Source: Planctomycetota bacterium (lineage in GTDB: Bacteria; Planctomycetota; UBA1135; GCA-002686595). Taken from it: a stretch of DNA of 64,000 nucleotides. Below are positions 15,059 through 21,645 of the stretch, one piece after another. The notes under the pieces were generated by a model. The model was not told the origin of the DNA. It searched no databases and saw nothing but the letters and a program-made list of their open reading frames with translations. Every line of letters begins with the position of its first letter. Position 1 is the first letter of the stretch. A program made the position numbers and the translations under genes. The DNA lies in contig JAJDEU010000032.1 in assembly GCA_029259635.1 (NCBI GenBank), positions 1 to 64,000 on the forward strand, read 5' to 3'.

Positions 15059-16036
15059 TCAAACGATTCGACGCGCGTGTTTGGAAATTCTCTCCACGGG
15101 AGCCATCACTTCATTCGACAAAACGATGACCGTGCAGCCTTCGGGCATGTATTGCCCGAGCATTACCGTCGAGTCTGTCCAACTCCCGCCATGACCACAC
15201 CACGTTTCCCCGTTCTTATCCGACTCCAATTGGAGTCCGAATCCGTATTCGAACTCTTCACCGCTGTCCAGATGTCCCATCGACCGCATTCGGTCTAGTG
15301 ATTCTGGAGATACGATTTTCCCGCTCCAAAGAAAGGTGAACCACTTGAGCAAATCGTTCAGCGAGCTGAAAACTCCGCCGTCTCCGAATGTGGAAATATC
15401 GAATGCTTCACTGGGTTGGATCTTGGCGACTCCGTATCCAAAGTCTTGGTAGCCCTTTGCAACCCCCTTGTTGTCGTGATTATCTTTCCCAACGAATGTG
15501 TTCTCCAGGCCAAGTGGCTCCAACAAGCGGGCTTTCACGAAATCTTGGTAACTCTCTTTGGCTACCGTTCCGATCACTTGAGAAAGCAAGAAGTAGTTCG
15601 TGTTCGAATAGTCATGGACTGTTCCCGGCTCCGAGTTCAGCGTCCAATTGCCAAGTTCCCCCAGTATCCAAGAGGGGGTGACTTTGCTCTCCGGCGTGTG
15701 GCGCCCCAATTCCAAATAGTCTGGCAAGCCCGATGTGTGCCAAAGCAAATCCTGCAGCGTAATTGGCCGAGAGTGACTCATTCCGCGTAGCCCTGGAATG
15801 AACCCTTCAACTGGGTCATCTATACTCAACCGACGGTCTTCGGCTAAAAGCATGACTGCGGCCGCAGTAAATAGCTTGCTTGCACTTGCAAGGTCAAAAG
15901 GTGTGTCCGGAGTAATGGGCAAGTGACCATGCACGTCTGCCATCCCCAGACACTCAACTACCGGGGCTTCCCCGGGAACCGCGATACCGAGTGCAGCTCC
16001 TGGACCCTGCGAGTCAAAATAGTTCGAGAGAAACAT
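15059..16036 (-). CDS. Serine hydrolase of the beta-lactamase/D-Ala-D-Ala peptidase fold
   Basis: This protein of about 325 residues, starting at ATG 16036 (MFLSNYFDSQGPGAALGIAVPG), shows the three motifs of class C-type serine beta-lactamase-fold enzymes: SASK (SxxK, nucleophile Ser and Lys) at about residue 52, YSNTNY (YxN) in the middle and HGGS near the C-terminus. Family members include esterases, DD-peptidases and true AmpC enzymes. Motifs alone do not show beta-lactam hydrolysis, and no export signal is seen at the chosen start. An upstream GTG start would add 35 residues that look unlikely. It sits inside the second cassette array, larger than its neighbours. Confidence 0.85.
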   Translation of the reverse strand: MFLSNYFDSQGPGAALGIAVPGEAPVVECLGMADVHGHLPITPDTPFDLASASKLFTAAAVMLLAEDRRLSIDDPVEGFIPGLRGMSHSRPITLQDLLWHTSGLPDYLELGRHTPESKVTPSWILGELGNWTLNSEPGTVHDYSNTNYFLLSQVIGTVAKESYQDFVKARLLEPLGLENTFVGKDNHDNKGVAKGYQDFGYGVAKIQPSEAFDISTFGDGGVFSSLNDLLKWFTFLWSGKIVSPESLDRMRSMGHLDSGEEFEYGFGLQLESDKNGETWCGHGGSWTDSTVMLGQYMPEGCTVIVLSNEVMAPVERISKHARRIV

Positions 16037-16126
16037 ATAGTTTTGCCCTGGGCGTCTGACGTCTTTGCCGATCCGAGGGCTGCGCCATAAATGGGAGAGG
16101 TAAGAGTTCTTGTGAGCAGCACACTC

Positions 16127-16460
16127 GCACAGCACGTTCACTCGTCACGATCATGTAGTGATAAAGGTCCGGATAGAGACACAGATCCGCGTCTGAGAGC
16201 GTCTTGAGCCAACGAGAATCTCGCACGAGTCACACCGCTGCCCTGCGCGGACCATCATCATGAAATGCTGCCATAAACTCTATACAGGCTTCTTCGACAA
16301 CACCGCGAAAAGCGACGACAACGCCGAAGGTAAGTCGGACTCGTCCCGTATCGCCGGCCAGCACCACGACCAGACCATCCTCGCTATCCGTCAGCGAAGC
16401 CAGAAGAGTCTCTGGGATCGTCAGATTAATCAGAGGCCATTCGACAAACTGTTCGGTCAC
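16127..16460 (-). pseudogene. Cassette gene broken by an in-frame TGA
   Basis: A 76-codon ORF starting MTEQFVEWPLINLTIPETLL ends at TGA 16230-16232. The same frame continues without a gap as LVRDSRWLKTLSDADLCLYPDLYHYMIVTSE, which is typical of the C-terminal half of this kind of cassette protein (SRWL and H-Y patterns). A single nonsense change, or recoding, is the simplest reading. The exact end is unsure. Confidence 0.55.
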
Positions 16461-16616
16461 GGTCCGCTCCTCTAGCTCCTAATTAAACGGGTTCGCTCCA
16501 GGTGAAGTTGATGTTAGTCGGTATGGTCCAAATCGGGGAGACCATAAGATGCGATGCTCCGAATTGGGAATAGGAAACTTAGCGCGAATTGAGCGGAGGA
16601 GTGGATGCGCCGGAGA
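16461..16616. other. Right border of second cassette array
   Basis: No gene is present. A GTTAGTC heptamer lies near 16512. From about 16559 the sequence matches the 3' flank of the GNAT gene that is also found at 12659, so the array ends between about 16461 and 16558. Confidence 0.5.
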
Positions 16617-17159
16617 TCAGTTCGCGCTGCGCTCAGGTACATCGGAACGCGCGAGCGAATAGAAGAACTCGTGGCTAGATTGGCCTTTGAAGAAGTCGGC
16701 GTTCTGCTTTGTTGCTCCTCTTTGGAATCCCAAGCGTTCGAGTAAGCGCATGGACGCGACGTTGCGCGTATCGACTTCGGCGATGAGGCGATCGACGGGG
16801 TACGTTTCGAACAGGTGTTGGATCACTTCGCGACCGGCTTCTGTTGCGAAACCTTGGCCCCAGGACGATCGACCGAACTCGTAAGCGACGAGTGCTGTTC
16901 CGTCTTGCCGAACGGTGGATTGGAATCTTCCGATGCACGATTTGTCGGTCTTCAAACGCACGGCCCAGTTGAGCCAGTGCTCGGTTCCATCGGGAGACTT
17001 CCGCGCCTCCAAGAATTGGTAGCGCTCGGCCAGCGCTTCAACGGATGCGGGCGGGCCCTGCGGGATGTAGCGATAGATCTCTTCGTCGCGTAGAGCATCA
17101 AAGAGTGACTCCGCGTGATCTCGAGAGAGTGGCTCCAGGATGAGGCGCGTGGTCTGCAT
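16617..17159 (-). CDS. GNAT family N-acetyltransferase (RimJ/RimL-like)
   Basis: This protein of about 180 residues starts at ATG 17159 (MQTTRLILEPLSRDHAESLFDAL). The layout fits RimJ/RimL-type GNATs: N-terminal TxRLxL, central GRFQSTVRQDGTALVAYEFG, and the acetyl-CoA loop region SSWGQGFATEAGREVIQHLF followed by NVASMRLLERLGFQ. It transfers acetyl from acetyl-CoA to an unknown amine. A decayed partial copy lies at 12659-12824, on the other side of the cassette array. Confidence 0.9.
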   Translation of the reverse strand: MQTTRLILEPLSRDHAESLFDALRDEEIYRYIPQGPPASVEALAERYQFLEARKSPDGTEHWLNWAVRLKTDKSCIGRFQSTVRQDGTALVAYEFGRSSWGQGFATEAGREVIQHLFETYPVDRLIAEVDTRNVASMRLLERLGFQRGATKQNADFFKGQSSHEFFYSLARSDVPERSAN

Positions 17160-17197
17160 GTTCGCGGAAGAGGGAGAGCGGGTCGGAAGCGAGAGAG

Positions 17198-17701
17198 CTA
17201 GACCGTCTTGCCGCACTCCTGGCAGAACTTGGAGTCCTCTTCGTTGAGCTGGCCGCAGGATTGGCAGCGGATCATGACGACGCGCTCCTTCGAAGTACCG
17301 AGGTCGAGATCGGCTTCGTCCAAGGCGTCTTTGACCATGCCGCCGGCCATGCGACTGTAGGGCTCGAGGTCTTCGCGCGCTTGCTCGGGGTCGAGCACGA
17401 CACCGGCGCCGGCGAGGCCGCGGCTGCCGATGCTCCTCACAAAGGCTCCGGCCATCATGAGCCCCATTCCAACGAGCGCCCGCGTGAAGGAGGATTGGGC
17501 GCCGGAACCGACGTTCGAAAAGTCGCCGATGCTGTTGGCTGCACTCACAAAGACGGAAATGAAAGTGAGGAAGCCGATGACCATCATCGCCATCCCGATA
17601 TAGAAGGCTGCCTGCCGTTCCGACGAGATGGTTTTCGTTCCGCCGTTCTTCCTGCGCTGGAATCTAGTCATGCCGCGATTACCGAATGGAGTGCGGGCCA
17701 T
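17198..17701 (-). CDS. Membrane protein with C-terminal zinc ribbon
   Basis: This 167-residue protein has two hydrophobic segments (about 30-55 and 70-95), a helical linker and a C-terminal zinc ribbon CQSCGQLNEEDSKFCQECG. The ribbon probably sits in the cytoplasm. ATG abuts the stop codon of the SRPBCC gene, so the two are co-transcribed. Function unknown. Confidence 0.75.
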   Translation of the reverse strand: MARTPFGNRGMTRFQRRKNGGTKTISSERQAAFYIGMAMMVIGFLTFISVFVSAANSIGDFSNVGSGAQSSFTRALVGMGLMMAGAFVRSIGSRGLAGAGVVLDPEQAREDLEPYSRMAGGMVKDALDEADLDLGTSKERVVMIRCQSCGQLNEEDSKFCQECGKTV

Positions 17702-18163
17702 TCAGTCCGAGCTCGCCAAGTCTTCTAGGAAGCGGCGGATTCCGGCGAAAGTGTCGCGCCAACCGGTCTCGCAACCGGCGTAGAACTCGTCGGCTTCGGA
17801 GCCGGCGGGAAAACCGTCTTGGGTGACTCGGAGAGTGGCGCCTTCGGGATGAGACTCGACGAGAAACTCGGTGACGAAGTCGGCTTTGAACGGGAGAGCG
17901 CCTTGTTTCGCGCTGTAGCGATAGTCGGTGAAGACCATGCGGCGACCGGGTTCGAACTCGGAGATGGTGGCGACGGTTGTGTAGTCGGGGTCGTCGTGGG
18001 AAGCGCCCCAGGTTGCGGCGTAGGTGCCGCCGGGTTGCGCGAGGACGATGGCGTGTTCAGCGCTCCACCACTTGCAGATGGACGTGGGCGTGTGGAGGTG
18101 ACGGAAGAGCTCCTCGGCGGAAATGGGGAAGAGCTCTTCGTGGATGTGCTTGCGGAAACTCAT
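17702..18163 (-). CDS. SRPBCC/AHSA1-domain protein
   Basis: This protein of about 153 residues starts at ATG 18163 (MSFRKHIHEELFPISAEELFRHL). It matches the AHSA1-like START fold: SAEELFRHLHTPTSICKWWS at the start, EFEPGRRMVFTDYRY, and the closing GCETGWRDTFAGIRRFLE, typical of the family. Such proteins bind hydrophobic ligands or act as Hsp90-activator relatives. The upstream in-frame extension is rejected as low complexity. Confidence 0.88.
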   Translation of the reverse strand: MSFRKHIHEELFPISAEELFRHLHTPTSICKWWSAEHAIVLAQPGGTYAATWGASHDDPDYTTVATISEFEPGRRMVFTDYRYSAKQGALPFKADFVTEFLVESHPEGATLRVTQDGFPAGSEADEFYAGCETGWRDTFAGIRRFLEDLASSD

Positions 18164-18179
18164 CGGGGTGGCCTCGCGT

Positions 18180-18380
18180 TTACTCGCACGCCTTGCGGTT
18201 CGTGAGCGACGGGATGATGCTCGCGACGACGGCACCGACGACGCCTGCGACGATGATCGAGCTGGACTCGACGTCGAGGAGCCTCAGGACGACGGTGCAG
18301 GCGACGGCTGCGACGGCCGCGGTCAGGACGATGGTAAGCAGAAGCTTGCCGGTGAAGAGAGACTGATCGTTTGATTCCAT
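18180..18380 (-). CDS. Small two-helix membrane protein
   Basis: This 66-residue protein has two hydrophobic helices (about 11-35 and 40-58), starts ATG at 18380 and lies 16 bp upstream of the SRPBCC gene. Function unknown. Confidence 0.6.
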   Translation of the reverse strand: MESNDQSLFTGKLLLTIVLTAAVAAVACTVVLRLLDVESSSIIVAGVVGAVVASIIPSLTNRKACE

Positions 18381-18646
18381 TTATTGGTTCCCCACTGCAT
18401 CACGCTGATCTGATGTGAACGGCTCGCCGCTTCGAGTTGGCACCTAGCCTACTGAGAAGTGAACGGTTCGAAAGTAGATATTAGCGAGGCCTGGGAGAGC
18501 GGAATGAGCTCCGCATGAACACCGGATGAATCCTGCGATGGATTGGGGCAGCTAAGTTATTATTCGGGCGCCCGCCGCGCCTATAATTCGCGGCTGTCCA
18601 ACCTTTTTTCACCATCCCAAGCGACCCCGCCTCAAGCAAATCCGTC

Positions 18647-19060
18647 ATGTACAAATCACTCCTTCTCGCCTGCAGCCTCTTTTTCCTCGGCAGCTGCTAC
18701 TCGCTCACTCTGGCGCCCGCGACCCCGACGAACGCGACCGCGGTCAACGCCATCCACGTCGAGTACGGCAGCGACCTAGACGCCAAGAAGATCGCCGTTC
18801 TCGATCGCTACAAGATGAAGGACGTATTCGTCGCAGCCCTGCGAGGCAGCTTCGAGACCGGCGGCGACAATACCCTTCAAGTCACGATCACGCAGTTCCG
18901 CACCGGCGGCTACGGCCCGACGCGCATGCACGCCGAAGCCAAAGTCGTGGACGCCTCGGGAGCCGTCGTCAAGTCGACCGAAGCGGACTCGACTTCGGTG
19001 ATGCGGGGTGTTGCCTCCGTCGCTCAAGACGTCGTCAACCAAATCGGCGCGGGCATCTGA
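18647..19060 (+). CDS. Lipoprotein of unknown function (DUF4410-like)
   Basis: This 137-residue protein has a clear lipoprotein signal, MYKSLLLACSLFFLGSC (Cys 17). The body has a beta-alpha layout with NTLQVTITQFRTGGYGPTRMHAEAKVVDASGAVV, resembling DUF4410-type outer-membrane-associated lipoproteins. It is followed by a hairpin terminator. Confidence 0.75.
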   Translation: MYKSLLLACSLFFLGSCYSLTLAPATPTNATAVNAIHVEYGSDLDAKKIAVLDRYKMKDVFVAALRGSFETGGDNTLQVTITQFRTGGYGPTRMHAEAKVVDASGAVVKSTEADSTSVMRGVASVAQDVVNQIGAGI

Positions 19061-19116
19061 GCGGAAAAGCGCTCGCATAATTCGGAGAGCCGATTCGGCC
19101 GTCCGAACATGAACGC

Positions 19117-19153
19117 AATAGCGACTGGGGAAACCCGGTCGCTATTTCTTTTT
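19117..19153 (+). terminator. Intrinsic terminator, overlapping stop of convergent gene
   Basis: AATAGCGAC-TGGG-GAAA-CCC-GGTCGCTATT forms a stable stem with a GAAA tetraloop, followed by TCTTTTT. It serves the plus-strand lipoprotein gene. The convergent SAP-domain gene has its stop codon (19142-19144) in the right arm. Confidence 0.8.
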
Positions 19154-19774
19154 GCGCTGCGTCTTCCGTTTCCAACGCTTCCACGAGGCGTAGTCCTTTG
19201 GAACGTCGAGCGACTTCAGCTCCTTCCAAGCCCTCGTCACCTTCACGCGCGTCGCACCCGCCTCGCTCTTGAAAAAGTCGCTGACGAAGTTGATATAGCG
19301 CCCGTGCGGGATCTGCTTGAAGGGCTTGTCCGTTTCGTTCAGACGCGCGTACTCGCGCGCCAGATCGCCGTAGGTGAGCTTGCGTCCCTTGGCGAGCTCC
19401 GCCTCACGCCAACGATTGAGTCGATAGCGCGCGCCCGATTTGCGCTTCATCCCCGGCGCATACCGCGTGGCTTCGCGCTCCAAAAACCGCTTCGTCTCCG
19501 CATCGTTCGTGTAGACGACGACTCTCGTGCGCAGAGTCAGCCCGCGCTCGCTGTCTCGCACCTTCGTCTTCGGCGCTCTCGGCTTGCGCGCTTTCGCGAT
19601 CTTGCCCGTCCGAAGGAAGCGCTTAATCGCCGCCTCAAGTTCGTCTTTTCGCAACCGCCCCGCCGAAGGTATGCCGAGCTCCTTCGCAAACTCCTTCAAC
19701 TCGAGCGCATACCAGTAGCCGTTGTCGAACTCGGCCAGGCTCATCGTCGCCGAGAGCTTCGGTTTCGGGCTCAC
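19142..19774 (-). CDS. SAP-domain-containing protein (DUF6434-like)
   Basis: This 210-residue basic protein has an N-terminal SAP-like helix-extended-helix (ELKEFAKELGIPSAGRLRKDELEAAIKRFL, about 25-55), a Lys/Arg-rich linker, then GLTLRTRVVVYTNDAETKRFLERE and the helical DLAREYARLNETDKPFKQIPHGRYINFVSDFF. It probably binds nucleic acid. It is immediately downstream of the MarR gene (GTG start adjacent to its stop), so it is probably under the same operators. Confidence 0.75.
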   Translation of the reverse strand: MSPKPKLSATMSLAEFDNGYWYALELKEFAKELGIPSAGRLRKDELEAAIKRFLRTGKIAKARKPRAPKTKVRDSERGLTLRTRVVVYTNDAETKRFLEREATRYAPGMKRKSGARYRLNRWREAELAKGRKLTYGDLAREYARLNETDKPFKQIPHGRYINFVSDFFKSEAGATRVKVTRAWKELKSLDVPKDYASWKRWKRKTQRKKK

Positions 19775-20278
19775 TTAGTCCTCACGCTCGAGCTCGGTAC
19801 TCACTATGCGCAAGAGCCGCGCCAAATCTCCGCGCTCCTTCTTCTTGAGCGCCCCGAGACACTCGGCGGCATCGACCATGCGGTCGCCGATGATGCCTTC
19901 CACCAACCTCTTGCCGCGCGCCGTCAGGAAGATGTCGATACTGCGGCGGTCCCGCTCTCCGGCCTCCCGCCGAAGCAATCCGCGCTCCTCAAGACGGTCC
20001 AAGCGATGCGTCATGGCCCCCGACGTCAACTGGGCCGACTTGCAGAGCTCGGTGGGCCTCACCCCCACTCCGGCCCCAGCCCTTCGAAGAGCCGAGAGCA
20101 CGTCGTACTCCCAGGTCGCCAGCCCCGCTGGCTCGAGGATGGCCTTCAGCCGGTCCATGAATAAACCGGAGAGGAGCATGATCCTGAGGACGACCCCCAT
20201 TCCGGAACTGTCCAGGTCCGGTCTCTGCCGTCTCCACTGGCTCAGCATGCCGTCTACTGCATCTCGATCGGTTGCCAT
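19775..20278 (-). CDS. MarR family transcriptional regulator
   Basis: This 167-residue protein has the MarR winged-helix layout: LATWEYDVLSALRRAG (helices 2-3), PTELCKSAQLTSGAMTHRLDRLEERGLLRR (recognition helix and turn), EAGERDRRSIDIFLTARGKRLVE (wing, DxR motif). It binds as a dimer to palindromes. Two perfect TTGATATCAA palindromes sit between it and the divergent gene at 20455, consistent with autoregulation. The ligand is unknown. Confidence 0.93.
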   Translation of the reverse strand: MATDRDAVDGMLSQWRRQRPDLDSSGMGVVLRIMLLSGLFMDRLKAILEPAGLATWEYDVLSALRRAGAGVGVRPTELCKSAQLTSGAMTHRLDRLEERGLLRREAGERDRRSIDIFLTARGKRLVEGIIGDRMVDAAECLGALKKKERGDLARLLRIVSTELERED

Positions 20279-20302
20279 GCAAGACAGGATATAGACTTAT
20301 GT

Positions 20303-20314
20303 CTTGATATCAAG
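20303..20314. promoter_or_regulatory. MarR operator 1 (CTTGATATCAAG)
   Basis: A perfect 12-bp palindrome lies 25 bp upstream of the MarR start codon, in the divergent intergenic region. Confidence 0.7.
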
Positions 20315-20340
20315 ATTTTCGATTTTTGGGCTCGATCTTT

Positions 20341-20356
20341 AGCTTGATATCAAGCT
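20341..20356. promoter_or_regulatory. MarR operator 2 (AGCTTGATATCAAGCT)
   Basis: A perfect 16-bp palindrome shares the 12-bp core with operator 1; the cores are 40 bp apart start to start (about four helical turns), on the same DNA face. A related CATCAAGACATT lies further right near 20363. Confidence 0.7.
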
Positions 20357-20454
20357 AGCTTGCATCAAGACATTGTTTGGGCGTCTGAACGCCGTGCTCC
20401 TGAGCTTGTGTACAGGAGGGTGTTCCTTCGCCTCTCAATCCAGAGGACACCGTT

Positions 20455-20745
20455 ATGAGCAAGAAGAAGTACGTGAGCCATCGGCAAGAGCGTGACGACT
20501 ACTTTTCAGCCGATGAATTCGAGAGTGACCGGTTTTCCTACCGCGAAATCGGCTCGACCGAAGACGTCGAGGACGAGGAATCAGAACAGTTCGATGTGGA
20601 GAAATGGCGCAATGACCTCATCGAGAGAGGTAAGCATCGCGAGCGCATGCGAAACCGCGACCTCAATCGAGGAATCCTGCGGGGGGCTCGCCTTCCACGC
20701 GAGTTTGCCCTGAGCCATGAAGAGGAAGAGGAAGAAGAGGAGTAG
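20455..20745 (+). CDS. Small highly charged protein ending in poly-Glu
   Basis: This 96-residue hydrophilic protein (MSKKKYVSHRQERDDYFSADEF) ends in a run of eight Glu. It has an acidic middle (EDVEDEESEQFDVEKW) and a basic segment (RGKHRERMRNRDLNRGI). It is divergent from the MarR gene and could share its operators. No family was recognised. Confidence 0.6.
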   Translation: MSKKKYVSHRQERDDYFSADEFESDRFSYREIGSTEDVEDEESEQFDVEKWRNDLIERGKHRERMRNRDLNRGILRGARLPREFALSHEEEEEEEE

Positions 20746-20854
20746 CCCAATCTGAGGCCCTCAGCTATTCCCCGTAGACCGCCGTTGCGTGGCGACGGAC
20801 CCCTTCTCGTTCACCCTCAACTTGCGAGGTCTGCCCCGGCTAGCTGAGTCTCTC

Positions 20855-20898
20855 GATCCGGTTCAGTGCGCTTCCTCGATAAGCCGCTGAGCCGGATC
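20855..20898. other. Inverted repeat between convergent genes
   Basis: GATCCGGTTCAG (20855-20866) pairs with CTGAGCCGGATC (20887-20898), 11 of 12 positions plus a G-T pair, loop 20 nt. It lies between the poly-Glu gene and a convergent GNAT gene and may act as a terminator, though there is no T-tract. Confidence 0.45.
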
Positions 20899-20955
20899 AC
20901 TCCTTTATGGGCCACTCGACAAAGGGTCCCGTTCGCTCAAGCTTCAGCAATCGGG

Positions 20956-21645
20956 TCACAGTCCAACTAGCTGATTGCCCGTACTGTCGAAGTTCGACGG
21001 CTCGAGCCAACGCTCGAAGCGCGCGCGCACGGCGGGCCACTCGCGGTCGAGGAGCGAGAGCCAAGTCGTGTCCCGGTTGCGGCCCTTGTAGACGACAGCC
21101 TGTCGGAAGGTCCCCTCGAACTTGAAGCCATAACGCTCGGCAGCGCGATGCGACGCCGCATTGAGCGAGTCGCACTTCCACTCGTACCTGCGATAGCCCA
21201 GGTCGAAGATGTGCTTCATCATCAAGTACATCGCCTCGGTGCCCGCGCGGGTGCGTTGCAAGAGCGGCGAGTACGCGATGTGTCCGACTTCGACGGAACC
21301 CATGCTCGGTTCGATGCGCAGATAGCTCGCGACGCCGGTCAAGCGATCGAGCTCGGTGTCGCGAATCGCGAAGAACATGCAGTCGCCGCTGGCTTGCATC
21401 GACTTCAGCCTCGCGGCGTAGTCTGCCGCAGTCGCGAACGGACCGTAAGCCATGTAGGTCCACATCGCTCCATCCCGATCCTCACTAAAACTCCGAAAGA
21501 GCTCCTCCGCATGCTCGTCGGGCTCAAGCGGAATGAGCGAACACCACTGCCCGGTAAGCGGCGCGGCGACCGGGCGCGTCGGCGGGTTCCAGTCGGTAAC
21601 CTCGGCCCCAATCGGATGACCGTGCTCGTTCGTGCGCGCGCTCAA
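20956..21645 (-). CDS. GNAT family N-acetyltransferase (RimL-like)
   Basis: This 229-residue protein follows the RimJ/RimL pattern: GQWCSLIPLEPDEHAEELFRSF, GVASYLRIEPSMGSVEVGHIAYSP, GTEAMYLMMKHIFDLGYRRYEWKCDSLNAASHRAAERYGFKFEG and a C-terminal YKGRNRDTTWLSLLDREWP. These yeast- and bacteria-wide GNATs acetylate amines or protein N-termini. The TTG start overlaps the topA stop (TTGA), so it is translated as the second gene of a topA operon. Confidence 0.9.
   Translation of the reverse strand: MSARTNEHGHPIGAEVTDWNPPTRPVAAPLTGQWCSLIPLEPDEHAEELFRSFSEDRDGAMWTYMAYGPFATAADYAARLKSMQASGDCMFFAIRDTELDRLTGVASYLRIEPSMGSVEVGHIAYSPLLQRTRAGTEAMYLMMKHIFDLGYRRYEWKCDSLNAASHRAAERYGFKFEGTFRQAVVYKGRNRDTTWLSLLDREWPAVRARFERWLEPSNFDSTGNQLVGL

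Noticed and set aside
18381..18646. Possible small RNA or gene upstream of the lipoprotein gene
   Set aside because: No ORF, conserved fold or terminator visible; it is simply a promoter region.
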